A stretch of DNA of 64,000 nucleotides from Hirundichthys speculiger (taxonomy: Eukaryota > Chordata > Actinopteri > Beloniformes > Exocoetidae), in assembly GCA_018398805.1 (NCBI GenBank), contig JAGFBZ010000946.1, positions 174,648 to 238,647 on the forward strand, in the 5' to 3' direction. Numbering within the stretch: the first letter of the stretch is position 1; each line of letters starts with the position of its first letter. The notes beneath the pieces were generated by a model. That model was not told the DNA's origin and did no database searches. It was given only the letters and a program-made list of their open reading frames with translations. Of this stretch, positions 1 through 13,689 are shown piece after piece. The position numbers and the translations under genes are program-made.

Positions 1-2811
<2,811 letters not shown>

Positions 2812-3562
2812 CAGTGGTACCTCTACTTACGAACGCCTCTCCATACAAAACTTTAGGTTACGAAAAGCCTTAATGGGAAAATATTGCCTCTTGTTACTAA
2901 AGAAATTTCAGGATACGAAAGGCAAAAATCCAGTAGCGCTGCTACTCGCAGCTCCCGGGGTTTACTGAACGTAAACATAGCTGTCGGCTCTGTATCTCAG
3001 TTTGAAAGCAGTGTGTCCGAGCTGCTCTGCCATTGGCTATCGCTTAGCGTCTTCCTGGCATCCCATTGGCTAGGAGGACCCCTTGTCTGTATGAGCGTAA
3101 CCCAGCAACCCAGATAAACAAACAATTCTTACCTCCACCAAAGAGGTTATGTTTTAGCCGGTGTTTATCTGTCTGTGTTCAAGATAATTTAAAAAGTTAT
3201 GGATGGATTTTGATGAAATTTTCAGGAGTTGTCAGAAATGTAAAAAGGAAAAACTGATTTCATTTTGGGTGTGATCCGGAAGAAATCCTGGATTCTGGAT
3301 CACTTTCAAATTTTTTGATCATTGTTGCGCTTGGTGGAGGTCTGCACTCTCCGAGTGTTTTTCTAGTTCTAACATGTATTTCTTACAGGTTTTTATGTCA
3401 TTTCATGTATTATTTATAATTTATAAGAAATGTATGTTCAAATTCTGAGGGGCTTGGAACGGATTAGAGCATTTACATGGAAAACACGTCTCTACTTACG
3501 AAAGTTTCAGGTTACGAAACTACTTCCAGAACCAATTAATTTTGTAAGTAGAGGTACCACTG
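2812..3562 (+). mobile_element. Mariner/Tc1-type MITE, TA-flanked, carrying a second repeat inside
   Basis: The termini are inverted copies: CAGTGGTACCTCTACTTAC at 2812 and GTAAGTAGAGGTACCACTG ending at 3562. The dinucleotide TA flanks each end, the target duplication of Tc1/mariner elements. The subterminal parts are also inverted (TTAGGTTACGAAA near 2860 and CAGGTTACGAAAC near 3508). No transposase is present, so the element is non-autonomous. Its middle (about 3130-3370) matches a separate dispersed repeat also found alone at 48172-48590. Confidence 0.8.
3130..3370 (+). repeat. Dispersed repeat 'AAAAAGTTATGGATGGATTT' inside the MITE
   Basis: The segment runs from ACCTCCACCAAAGAGGTTATG through AAAAAGTTATGGATGGATTT and GTGATCCGGAAGAAATCC to GGTGGAGGTCTGCACTCTCC. 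Close copies lie at 32640-32880 (reverse, again inside a MITE copy) and 48172-48590 (forward, alone). It has inverted ends of the form CCTCCRCCAA/TTGGYGGAGG, but I could not define a target duplication. Confidence 0.7.
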
Positions 3563-5282
3563 TACTTGCATTCATTGGTTGATTTGTAAGTGGTTGAAAG
3601 AGTAATAGCACCTTTAATCACAGCTGGTTTATCACATATTCGTATTGTCGAGGTTTGCCACACCAAGCCAGACTGCTGAATGAAAATCCTCCAAGATTGG
3701 CAGTTCTGTTTTTTTTTTTGTTTTGTTTTGTTTTGTTTTGTTTTGTTTTTGCAGCTTTTGTGTTGTTTTTAAGGCTGTAAAGTTTGCATCGCTCCCCTGC
3801 AGTCGAGGCGCCTCGTGCCTTTTTTCATAAAAACAGCTCATCAGAGGTGCTTGTCTTAGAGGTTGTCTGAATTGGATTTAAAAAAAACCCGCCGTTCTCC
3901 GTCCGCAGGCCTCCTGAAACATTCAGCCCTTGTTTGATGTCAGGTTTGCTCGGCGGCCCGTCGCTGCAACGCAGAAACACGAGGCATCAATGTTTCATCG
4001 ACGCTGGTGTTGGATTTACAATGCAGAGAAACACACAAAAAAAAAAACAGGGGGGGAAACTTTCCTTTAGTCTGTGGAAGTAAAACATTGATGAGGCTGC
4101 CAGCCAGTTTATATATTTCTGGACATACTCAGTGACTTACAGCTGGAAGAGTGAAACATTTACATCTTCATCTGTCATGTGGAGTCTGCAGACGGTGCAA
4201 AAACTCATTTTATTATTAAGCGTCATTAAAAGAAGCTGAGATGTCCTCACATTTTGAAACTCGTGATGCATTATCTTATTTACTGTGTACAATTAATATA
4301 GAAGTTACAAAATAAATCATTTAGAAGTGCAATAAAATAACAGATTCAGTGCAGTGAAACGGATTATTTCACCCTCCTGAAGGCCGGAAACGTCCATGAC
4401 GTTCAGCGAAGCTTGTTGGCTGGATTCAAACCAGAGACTTTGTGGCTGGAAAAATAACAGAAGAAGAATTTCCCGTCATTGTCTGATGGTGTGAAGGTTT
4501 TCTTTGTCAGTAAAATAAAGAAACGTGTGCGTTTGCGTTATTTGATCACATCAGCAGCCTTAATCTCTCAGTTTCAGCACCGCCGCGAAAACAATGCCTC
4601 TAAAACCACTTTTGTCTTTTATCAGCCGTCCAACTCGCCAAGATTACTTTCAATGAAAACAAACGTAAAATGAAGATCTGGAAATATATATTGGTCCATT
4701 TGATTTTCCAAAACTGCTTTGGATATATTTAGTCCAAACATAAAAAGTGCTTTGTCAATTTTTCCCTGGAGGACTGCTAAAATGCGTCAGGGCTTTTTCT
4801 TTTTTTCTTTTCTTCTCTCCCTCTTTGTCTCTCTTCCCTAATTTCTTTGCTTGGCTTTGTCTTTGAAGCATTTAATCAATCAATTGTGTTTGTCTGCTCG
4901 GATTTATCCGCGCCAGGCTGCTGTATTGAATAAGGAGTAAAGCTGTCGGGCCTGCAGGGAATATCAAAGCGCCGGCTGATTGTGAGACCGGCGGCTCGTG
5001 TGGGTAATGCGGGAAATGCAAACGCCCACAAGAAATGCAACAATGCGCCTGCAGTAAAAAAAAAAAGAAAAAAAAATCCATATAGCACCAGGTTTGTGTG
5101 TCGCAGCTCAGGGAGGGTTTTTTGTTGTTGTTGTTTTCTTGGTCTTGACGCCCGGTGAAAATGCCCCGGTGGGTTCCCGAGAACGTTGCCGTTGGAGGCC
5201 ACGCGCTCGTCCCCACGACGGCTGATTGAGTCTGACATGTTTTAGCGCGTGTTTGCATCGATGCGCGTTCCTGTCCCTGGGA
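3563..5282. other. Intronic spacer, largely element-poor
   Basis: After the microsatellite at 3711-3751, the stretch to about 5260 has few recognisable repeat ends and balanced composition. It could hold intronic regulatory sequence. Overlapping reverse-strand ORFs near 4872-5258 are driven by A-rich tracts and look fortuitous. Confidence 0.4.
3711..3751. repeat. (GTTTT)n microsatellite
   Basis: A run of T followed by about seven GTTTT units. Confidence 0.9.
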
Positions 5283-5425
5283 GCTGCGAGTAGCAGCGTG
5301 TACTGGATTTCTGCCTTTCGTATCCTTAAATTTCTTTAACTAGAGGCAATATTTTCCCGTTGAGGCATTTCATAACCTGAAAATTTCGTATGTTAGAGAC
5401 GTTCGTAAGTAGAGGCACCACTGCA
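5283..5425 (-). mobile_element. Solo end of the TA-flanked MITE
   Basis: The reverse complement of 5283-5425 aligns with 2812-2960. It ends GTTCGTAAGTAGAGGCACCACTG followed by CATA, and includes the inverted partners of TTAGGTTACGAAA and CTGCTACTCGCAGCTCCC. The other terminus is missing. Confidence 0.7.
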
Positions 5426-7085
5426 TAGACTTAACAGTGAACGGTAATTTTTTAAAAGATAAATATGTGTCGTTGTGCTTTTGACCGCGCCAACAGAGCG
5501 TTGAGACCAACTCTGGGTTGGCACGTAAAGATCTGAGGATGAAGCTACGCTGCTATCTGGGCCTCGCTGCAGGCTGCCGCGGAGATTTGCGCGGACTGGG
5601 TGTCACATTTTTAGATGATCTCCAGCTAACATGGCTCTTTCTCGTGGACTCCTCAGAAAACCCATGAGTGACATCACAGAGGATCTGTCCGGTTCTTCTT
5701 ATACAGTCTATGTCTGTATATCAGCTTGGTCGCAGGTCCAACTGTCCAATCAGGGAGCAGGTGGATTTGTTACTTTCAGGTAACAGGTGCAGGTCCTGAA
5801 GATGAACTAGAACTTCCCAAAAAAAAAAAAAACACATGAAGTCACTGAACACATCATGGAGATTTAGGAGATAAAGTGGTCACCTGTAAAAAAAAATATA
5901 ACCCCCCTGAGTTGCAGAGGTATTGAAAGTGTTGGTCATCTTCAGAGTCTGTGTCACGTTCAGGACCTGCAGCAGATGCTTCAGTGAGCTGTCGTCATCC
6001 AGCTGCTTTAAGGTTTAAAGACTAAAGCGCCTCTTAGTGCCACTGCGTGCGTTTGCATTTTAAATGTCTTATCATTATTATAATTACATCTTAGGCTACA
6101 AACTCTGACATCATCTGTGAACATGAATTTACAAGCCGAAGACCTAATTGAGATTAGTTTGAGCCCGGACATGCGCTACTAAATTATTAACCCTGGTTTA
6201 TCAGTGAAAACAAAAAATAAGAAGCACTTGTTTCAGATTTTAATGTTCTAGCAGAAAAATAAAGTCTGCATTAGGAGATTGCGGGTCGGTGGTTGAGTTA
6301 CACAAAACCATGTTCATCTCCAGACTTCTTCATTTCATTTTCAGACGGGCTCGGTTGTTAGGAAAACTAGAAAGTTATGAAAAGTCACCTCTTCTTGCAA
6401 ACAATGATGAAGTCGTGCTGAGTCAGCCGACTCCTGACAAGCATCTGATTAAGAATAAAATCCCGGCTGAAAACACTGACGTCTGGATAAAAGTGCAGGA
6501 AATCGGATCAGGCTTTATGGATTTGGAGGAGTTGTTGTGAGTCTTTTTGATTTTGATTGGACTATTTACAGATGAAGTCACAGATTTATTGATAGTTTTG
6601 TTTTTCTCGTTCAGTAATGTGGGTCTTCAGACTTCAGGCGGCCAAGCGAATGCTTTCAGTCCAATTAAAGGTCATGAAAAAGTGCAAAAAAAAAAAAAAA
6701 AAAAAAGAGCAACCAGACTGACTTCAGGGTGAAATGTTTCCCTCCAGAATAATCAAGGGAAAAAAAAGGCAAAGATATACGAACTGGACATGATTTCATG
6801 CAGACAGAAAACCTGGATCTTTGGTATCTACGCTGAGGGAACATGGACTTTCACCCAAAGACAGCCGGGATGATCCAGCAGGACTCGGTGACACGTAAGA
6901 GGACGATGCAGGTCTAGATACTGAATGAATGGATGTCAGGGGAACAAAAGTTGTCCTGGTGGAACGTCCTGTTGGTGCAAAGTGTTGCTGAATAATTTGA
7001 CAACAGTCACCAGACCTCGAGCCAGCTGAGCACATCTGGAGGAGAGTTTGGATGTTAGATCTGCCCTTACCAGCACAGTCACTGG
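5426..7085. other. Intronic spacer without identified genes
   Basis: AT-rich intron with several A runs (5820, 5888, 6686-6706). A 97-codon reverse ORF at 6796-7089 and an 83-codon forward ORF at 6289-6540 show no recognisable domain, and I do not consider them genes. Confidence 0.4.
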
Positions 7086-7753
7086 CCACGGTTACATGAT
7101 GTTTTTTAATTCGGAATTAATGATTCCGAATTAAATAATTCCGAATTAAACTATTTTCCTTCAAGTTTACATGGAAATAGTTATTCCCAATTGAGGTTTA
7201 CATGGAAAACATGTTTGATCGGCTTTATCCAATTCCGCTTAAGGTCTGGGGGTTGGGAAGGGTTCTGATTGGATGGGGGGGGGGGGGGGGGGGGGGGGCG
7301 TCTTTACGTATTGACGTCTACTGGAAGAAAACAAATTTACTCAATTAGCAACAACATGTAGGACTACATTATTAGCATCCATTATTAAATAAATCATCTC
7401 TGCTCTTGACCACCATTTACTGCATGTTGCCATTTTAAAACTTTGTTTTGAAAACAAGCCCAGCGCGGAATATAAGCGTCATCGCGACAGACGGGCAAGA
7501 GAACGAGCATGGGCAGAAAGACCGGAATTAATTTAAACAGGAATGAGTGTAAACATGACCACGGAATTATTCTATTTAGATTTAAAATCAGAATAAACCA
7601 GCCACTTACTTTGGAATTAAGTTTAATTCGGAATGGACATTTTCATTCGGAATTAGGTGTTTACATGGTAATTTTTAATAATTTTAAATTGGATTTTTTA
7701 AATTTGGATTTTGAATTAAAGAGGAATTAAACTTCCCATGTAAACGCACTGAT
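7086..7753. mobile_element. Palindromic MITE rich in AATTCCGAATTAA
   Basis: The left end has GGTTACATG followed by repeated TTCGGAATTAA/TTCCGAATTAAA words. The right end has GGAATTAAACTTCCCATGTAAAC, its inverted partner. Internal copies of TTTACATGG and GGAATTA continue throughout. A 24-nt G run lies at 7275-7298. There is no transposase, and a target duplication could not be fixed, so the superfamily is uncertain. Confidence 0.6.
7275..7298. repeat. Homopolymer G(24)
   Basis: Twenty-four consecutive G, inside the palindromic MITE. Confidence 0.9.
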
Positions 7754-7767
7754 TGTCTGGAAGAAAG

Positions 7768-8096
7768 TAGGGGTGTGAAAAAAAAATCGATTTAGCAATA
7801 TATCGTGATTTTCGACCGCCAAATATAATATCGATTTTTCAGCTCCTAATATCAATTTTTTAGATTTTTTTCAAAAACACTAATAATAAACAATAAATAG
7901 GTTGTTTTGAAGCAAATTTGACTCAATTTGTCCTCTGAATGATCAATATAATCTGATGAACATATACAGCAACTTAATTTTTCATCTATACTTTTGATTT
8001 TAACATTAACTGGGTAGAATATCGCAATATATCATGATACCGTGATAATATTGTATCATCATAGCATGATATATATCGTATTGCGAGGTCCTTGCA
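7768..8096 (+). mobile_element. hAT-type non-autonomous element, family A, 3' end truncated
   Basis: It starts TAGGGGTGTGAAAAAAAATCGATTT and runs through GGTTGTTTTGAAGCAAAT and CAGCAACTT to TATTGCGAGGTCCTTGCA. There it stops short of the CACCCCTA terminus present in the copies at 23392-23763 and 24618-25019. The family assignment comes from the copy with a perfect 8 bp duplication. Confidence 0.78.
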
Positions 8097-8483
8097 AGAA
8101 AGGCGTTTTTAAAATTTTACACTCATCCGCTGAAAACAGTTTGGCCTCGACTGTTTTGTGGCTGGAAATGCCCCTCCCCCTACACCCCCACCCCCGTTCC
8201 CACCGGTGTGAATCAACCAAACCGAAAAGGAGTTTGATCCTCTCGGAAAAAAAAAAAAAAAAGAAAAGCTCAGTAGAGGAGTAGTGAAGGGGTGATGGTG
8301 GTGCTGATGGGGGGAGGGGGAGGGGGGTTGTGGGTGAAAATGTGATAATGAAAAAAAAATCTATTAATTCTTAATCCCATTGTTGTCATCCCCCGATCCC
8401 CTGAGCCCTGACGGCAGGTGAAGAGTTGGATTATCAGTCCGGCTGCTGCTGCACTTTCAAGGGAATCAGACACCGACCATCCC

Positions 8484-8553
8484 GCTCTCTCTCTCTCCCT
8501 CTCTCCCTCTCTCTCTCCTTCTCTCTCTCCCTCTCCCTCTCTCTCTCTCTCCC
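8484..8553. repeat. (CT)n / (CCCTCT)n microsatellite
   Basis: Pure pyrimidine tract of CT and CCCTCT units. The Ser/Leu-rich ORFs crossing it are artefacts of this composition. Confidence 0.9.
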
Positions 8554-8670
8554 TTTCTGTCTGTGCCTCTCAACCCTCTCTCACCCAAAGGACAGGAGGA
8601 GAGAGAACGTGAAAGAGGACCTCAGGCTCAGGGTTGACCCACATCTGGCGTGCTGAACCTTCCGCTTATT

Positions 8671-8671
<1 letters not shown>

Positions 8672-8705
<34 letters not shown>
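8672..8705. repeat. Homopolymer C(34)
   Basis: Thirty-four consecutive C. The run length is likely uncertain in any assembly. Confidence 0.9.
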
Positions 8706-8706
<1 letters not shown>

Positions 8707-9469
8707 CACATTTTATTTCTGCTCAGATGATGAAAGCAGGAGGTGAATTGAGGCCACTGCTCGCTTACATAATAATGAAGCTACTGACTTCACAGCTGAC
8801 AGCGTTTTTTGATATTGAGGAATCCTTTACAATCCAGTTCCTCCGCTCACATTACAGAATAGGTGAATTCTTACGTAACACGGTTGTTTTTCTCCGAGCG
8901 GTTCGGTGTCACGTATCTCCAGGTATCTGGTCGTCCCAACGTGTGATCCGGCCACTAGAGATTGACTGTAACATCTGGCGGGAAGCAACCAGTTACCCCT
9001 GAACGTCAACGACGGAGCCTCCCATGTGATAAAATCTGTGAGATGATTTTTCCATTCAGTCAGTTTGAATGAAAAACATGGACTGAACGTCAGAGTTGCT
9101 CGATGGAGAGGCAATGTCACCTGTTAGTGGGTGACTGTTTCATTAAAAAAAGAGGTTAAGCAGGTGAAGAAGATCCAGCCAGGAAAAGCAAGGGCGCTTA
9201 ATTTTTTGATTCCACGTAAAAACAGAAAATAACTTTTCTTTTTGACGCTTTAAAAAAAAAACACACACACACATTGCAGAGAGGTGGCAACAAAGCAAAA
9301 CCTCACAGCTTATGATCTGAAAACTTTCTGAAACTTTCTGAAAGTAGGCGTGTTCTGCTCATCTTCATTTGTCTAATTCTAACCTCTGGCACATCTGGAG
9401 TAGCTTTGCACCCAGCACGACCCCAAAGTCCCATAATCACCTCTGTATGTCAAAGACTGAGGATACGGA

Positions 9470-10698
9470 TAGGGATGCACGATAACTGATTTTTAAAACC
9501 GATACCGATAACTTTCAGCTCCTAAAGGCCGATACCGATAACACACACATATACCTAAGATCATTACATCAATACTATGAACAAAACCAAAAATAGTTTT
9601 GACTCTTTAAATGAACAGATATTTATTTTTTTCCAATTAAAAAAGCTTTTGGCAAGCCTCTCAAACATTTTCGCAAAGCCATCAAACAAACCTATTTGAT
9701 ATCTCACATCAACTTAAATAAGGTTCATTACTGACTGATATAAAAAATAAAGGCTCCTTGAACTGATGGAAATATATGCATCAGAATTACTAACTGAAAA
9801 AATGCATTCCTTAACGACAATAAAAAATAATGCACAGGTCATAATGTACTGACACAAGTTAGACTTGTCTGTGTAAATAAACTGAAAAAGTGCACTCCAT
9901 AGTAACAGAAAATTATGTTTAAAGGATTTTGGCTTGTGGTTCCATTCACATGAATGCCTTTAATTAAAGTAAATTAGGTTTAGTAGTTTTTAGTTTGTTT
10001 TTTTTTTTATCTCATGAAAGCTCTTGATATGAGAGTTGAGGGAGAGGGGAGGGGAGCCTTGCTCCTGGTTTGCTCATGTTAGCTCACGTTAGCGCGATTT
10101 CAAAACTCCATGGAAGCGATTGTTATGTTTCAGGTGGCTGGTCGGGTTTGACGTATTAAAGCTTGTGCTATTTTTCCCTCCTTCGCTTGGAGCATTTGTC
10201 ACAAATAACCAGCGAACTATCTTCTTTTGAAACTTTAACGAAGTTCCATACCATCGCCATGTTGTTGTTGTTGTTTTTTTTATCAGCACACTGTGCCGCA
10301 ATGCTGCATTCAAGGTGTAATGTAAATTCCTCCGTTCCCTCGTTTGCTAGTCATTCTTTCGGCTTTTCCTTTTTTTTTCTTTTATTTAATGTGTAACATG
10401 TGAGAAAATACTACGAATATTAATTCAAGTCAGCAACTACCAAAATGATGATCAAGTAAACAAGTTGTTTTCTGGCATGAGGGGGTATTCTTGATTTTCC
10501 TTACTGAGAAATCATTTTTCTGATTATGCCAACGTCACTTGAACATAACATTCACTGCCAGTCATTCAAAGCTCAGAGGGAGCGAGGCACTGCTGTGTTG
10601 ACAAATATATATATGTTATCGGGGCTATTCGTCATGATATCGGACTTATCGAGATGACATCATCATTTCCTGTTATCGGCCCGATAGTTATCGTGCAG
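9470..10698 (-). mobile_element. hAT-type element with degraded BED-finger transposase start
   Basis: The left end is TAGGGATGCACGATAACTG. The right end is CGATAGTTATCGTGCA, an inverted partner that has lost its last bases. Subterminal CCGATACCGATA words are typical of this group. On the reverse strand, 10089-10313 encodes a segment ending TSFNTSNPTSHLKHNN..H. This resembles the second half of the BED zinc finger at the N-terminus of hAT transposases. The rest of the transposase is absent. Confidence 0.65.
10089..10313 (-). pseudogene. Remnant of hAT transposase BED zinc finger
   Basis: A 74-codon ORF with GGKNSTSFNTSNPTSHLKH followed by a His four residues later. This is the pattern of the HxxxxH half of a BED finger (typically ...TSNLxxHLKxxH). 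No Cys pair is seen upstream, and no DDE domain follows. It lies inside the element at 9470-10698, which accounts for it. It is a decayed fragment, not a functional protein. Confidence 0.5.
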
Positions 10699-11542
10699 AT
10701 TTGGCTCTGGTGTCTCTTGACTGGTTGAATTCCTGGAGGCTTGCCAACGGGCTGAGCTGAGGGCTGATGACTACGTCAGCTGCCTGTTCTCAGCTTAGCG
10801 GCGTGTGATCAGTGCCACGCTTTCAACATCTCTAGTGCATCAACACCTCAAATGTCGTCTCTCAGTCGCTCACCGTCTGTTTTTCTTGTACAAGCCTGTG
10901 TTAACAGGTGGGAAGTATGGTGAGATGCAGACTGAGAGATACATTAAGAGGAAGTTTGATTTTTCATTTCTTGCTGGCATCTGTGGTCAGTGTACTCATG
11001 GTGTTTGCAGATACACACACACACACACCCACGCTGGTCGCCAACACATCACAGACAGTTTACCTATGACTTGCAGACCACAGCTGCAAGCTTCTGGTGT
11101 TGGAACAGCACCGGCCTTCAGTCCAGCATCGTACCGGACCTCCTTCATAAAACAAAATGAAAGGTAAAAACGCAGCATTTGGATGGGTAGACAGCTCCAC
11201 TGTCAGAGCTCTGTGATTGACAGGTGATGCTATGTGGCACTGCCAGGTTGGGTCAAACCATCCTGATATGGGGGAGATTTGGGTTTTTTTAAGATGATGA
11301 AAAAGCCCACTGAATATGAACTTACACTTGCATTTTACTGAAATATTAAAGGAGAATCCCTGGAAACAAAAGCAATTCGTGGTATGAGACACCAGCAGAC
11401 CCAGAGGAAAGGACAACGTACTAGTATTAAATGGCCACTGAAGCAGAAAATGACTTCTGAGTTATTAAAAATAAAAAAAAAAACCTGCAAGACGTCTTCT
11501 CAGCATGAAAACAGAGCATTTTGAGAAAGGGAATATACAACA
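10699..11542. other. Intronic spacer without identified genes
   Basis: Unremarkable intron with a short (CA)n at about 11012-11028. No repeat termini or coding domain were recognised. Confidence 0.4.
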
Positions 11543-11630
11543 CATCCATCCATCCATCCATTTTCTATACCCGTTTCATCCTAGAAGGGTCACGGGGATC
11601 TGCTGGAGCCTATCCCAGCCGTCTACGGGT
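11543..11630 (+). repeat. Left half of a CATCC-headed dispersed repeat, split by a LINE
   Basis: (CATC)n is followed by CATTTTCTATACCCG, GGGTCACGGGGATCTGCTGG and AGCCTATCCCAGCCGTCTAC. This is a common fish repeat whose continuation (CACCCTGAACAGGTCGCCAG...) resumes at about 12557 after the LINE. A fragment of the same family lies at 57286-57355. Confidence 0.75.
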
Positions 11631-12556
11631 GAAATTGAATTGAATTGAATTGAATTGAAAATACTTTATTAATCCCTTGCGGGAAATTCTTTCGTTGCAG
11701 TGCTCCATCCTATAAAAACAACAATATTCTACATATAAAATAAGTAAATTAACACTTTAAATACTACACAATGTACAAAAAATTACAAAAAATTACAAAT
11801 TTACAATTTACAAATTAGGGATTTCAAAATACCCTGTCTAGTAAAAGAAAAAGAAAAGTAACCTAGTGTAAACGGACAGATATATACAGTGAAATAATCC
11901 AGAGATAATACAGATTTTACAGATTTAGAGTGATTGGTTGTAAAGTTTGATGGCCACTGGCAGGAATGATTTCCTGTGGCGCTCTGTGGTGCATCGAGGT
12001 GGAATGAGTCTATTGCTGAAGGTGCTTTTTTGTCTGGCCAGCCCTTCATGGAGAGGATGTGAGGAGTTGTCCAGCATGGCTCTTATTCTGGACAACATCC
12101 TTCTCTCCGACACTACTGTCAGAGAGTCCAGCTCCTCCCCAACCACGTGGCTGGCCTTGCGGATGAGTTTATTGAGTCTGTTGGCGTCCCTCACCCTCAG
12201 TCTGCTGCCCCAGCACACAACAGCGTAGAGGATGGCACTGGACACCACCGACTCATAAAACATCTGCAGCATTGTCTGGGAGATGTTGAAGGACCTCAGC
12301 CGCCTCAGAAAATAGAGGCGGCTCTGGCCCTTCCTGTAGAGGATGTCTGTGTTTTCTGTCCAGTCGAGTTTACTGTCCAAGTACACCCCTAGGTACTTGT
12401 ACTCCTCGACTGGATCTACATTGACCCCACAGATGGAGATGGGGGTCACTGGAGCCCTGGTCCTCCTCAGGTCCACCACCAGTTCCTTGGTCTTTGCCAC
12501 GTTAAGCTGCAGATGGTTCTGCTCACACCACGTGACAAAGTTGTCCACCACACAGG
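11631..12556 (-). mobile_element. 5'-truncated L2-type LINE, C-terminal reverse transcriptase region and 3' tail
   Basis: On the reverse strand this holds the end of a LINE ORF, then a 3' UTR, then a tail of (TTCAA)n at 11635-11660 preceded by GGGATTAATAAAGTATTTTC. The inserted copy is 5'-truncated at about 12556, as expected for target-primed reverse transcription. It splits the CATCC-headed repeat (11543-11630 and 12557-12705). The microsatellite tail and the AATAAAGTA motif are typical of fish L2-like LINEs. Confidence 0.85.
11925..12556 (-). pseudogene. LINE reverse transcriptase C-terminal fragment (open frame)
   Basis: About 210 codons of the thumb and C-terminal region of a non-LTR reverse transcriptase. 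It includes FVTWCEQNHLQLNVAKTKEL, EEYKYLGVYLDSKLDW, GQSRLYFLRRLRSF, MFYESVVSSAILYAVVCWG, NRLNKLIRKAS and the end RSFLPVAIKLYN. These are standard phrases of fish L2-type LINE ORFs. The frame is still open, so the copy is fairly young. The palm motif FADD and the endonuclease lie beyond the truncation. Codons above about 12556 belong to the flanking repeat. Confidence 0.88.
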
Positions 12557-12705
12557 AGTACACCCTGAACAGGTCGCCAGTCCATCGCAGGGCCACATAC
12601 AGACACACAACCATTCACACTCACATGCTCTCCTACGGGCGATTTAGAATTATCAATTAACCTAACATGCATGTCTTTGGACTGTGGGAGGAAGCCGGAC
12701 ACATG
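12557..12705 (+). repeat. Right half of the CATCC-headed dispersed repeat
   Basis: Continues with CACCCTGAACAGGTCGCCAG, CCATCGCAGGGCCACATAC, TTAACCTAACATGCATG and TCTTTGGACTGTGGGAGG. This is the well-known second half of the fish repeat that begins at 11543. Confidence 0.75.
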
Positions 12706-12967
12706 TTTCAGTTTTATGAGCCTCTGGTCACATCTCAGGTGAAAATTCATCATAATAACACTCTAGGTAAATCAGAAAACAAAAATAAAGCATATCATGA
12801 CCACTTTAATGAGTTTAAAGTGAAATTACCAGCTTTTTGGTAACAAAACAACCAAGAAACAATTTAAAAACAAAAAGGTTATGTCTTTACTGCATCTCAT
12901 ATGAATAAATAACAGTAACATAAATGTAAAAATCATATAGGCATGTAGGTCCTGGGCAGAAATCAAG

Positions 12968-13045
12968 GATTAGATTAGATTAGATTAGATTAGATTAGAT
13001 TAGATTAGATGTACTTTATTCATCCCGCAAGGGGGAAATTCAAAA
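12968..13045 (-). repeat. LINE 3' end with (TCTAA)n tail
   Basis: About nine ATTAG units are followed by ATGTACTTTATTCATCCCGC and AAGGGGGAAATT. Reversed, this is a LINE 3' end (CCCTTGCGGGATGAATAAAGTA plus TCTAA repeats). It is in the same orientation as the LINE endonuclease fragment at 13690-14662 and may be the 3' end of that copy, now separated from it by the MITE at 13121-13663. Confidence 0.7.
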
Positions 13046-13120
13046 ATCTCATCAATAACACAAATATATAGAAATAAAAAAGTGGTGGTAAGGCAGTAGC
13101 TCTGTAAGTGTCTTTGACAT

Positions 13121-13663
13121 TAAGGGTGAATTCCAGTTCCTCCCTTAACCCTCAATCTCAAAAATGCGCGCTCCCGTGAAGTCCCAGTGCTGTCCCGATT
13201 CTTAGAAAGTCAAGTTGAGGGACAAGTTTGAGGGCTGTATCGCCCTCAATGTTGAAATTTTCCGGCACCACCCTTGGAAGTAAGGGCTACCCAGAAGGCA
13301 TTGCGTATTTTCGCCAAGACATCTTCGAAAAGGATGGCGCCGAAAAAAGCTAGCTACATATGTACATATATTCGTAGTTAATAAGGATATAAATGTTATG
13401 AAACCATCTTACTGTCTTCGTTATATATATTTATATTGCCTTATTTTTCTTCTTCTTCGTCATTGTCATTTTCTTGACAGTCTGGACATAGCTTTGGCCC
13501 CCCACAGTCTGAAGACGTTACTGCACTCAAGGGGTGTCCCATTTCTAAGTCACGAAATAGCCCTGACACTTACTTTGGAGGGCCAAGATTGAGGACCAAA
13601 GATTGAGGGTTAAAAGTGAGGGTTGAGATTGAGGGTTAAAGGAGGAATTGGAATTGGCCCTAA
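13121..13663. mobile_element. MITE with TTAGGG..AATTCC termini, uninterrupted copy
   Basis: The left end is TAAGGGTGAATTCCAGTTCC, followed by CCTTAACCCTCAATCT. The right end is AGATTGAGGGTTAAAGGAGG, followed by AATTGGAATTGGCCCTAA. These form an imperfect inverted repeat of about 38 bp. The interior has no transposase. A second copy (about 36506-38402) is broken by two later insertions, and this copy shows the undisturbed sequence at both sites. Superfamily uncertain. Confidence 0.78.
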
Positions 13664-13689
13664 CATACAGCAGATTGAGGGTTTTATTT

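Larger units (their letters stand above)
8097..9469. other. Intronic spacer with simple repeats
   Basis: Contains an A run, a G-rich stretch (8299-8330), the CT-rich microsatellite and the C run listed separately, and otherwise unremarkable intron. No coding signal was recognised. Confidence 0.4.

Noticed and set aside
4872..5258. Two overlapping reverse ORFs of 120 and 128 codons
   Set aside because: Open through A-rich tracts and shared bases in two frames; no domain, no splice context.
8418..8656. Overlapping Ser/Leu-rich ORFs
   Set aside because: They are translations of a CT-rich microsatellite in two frames.
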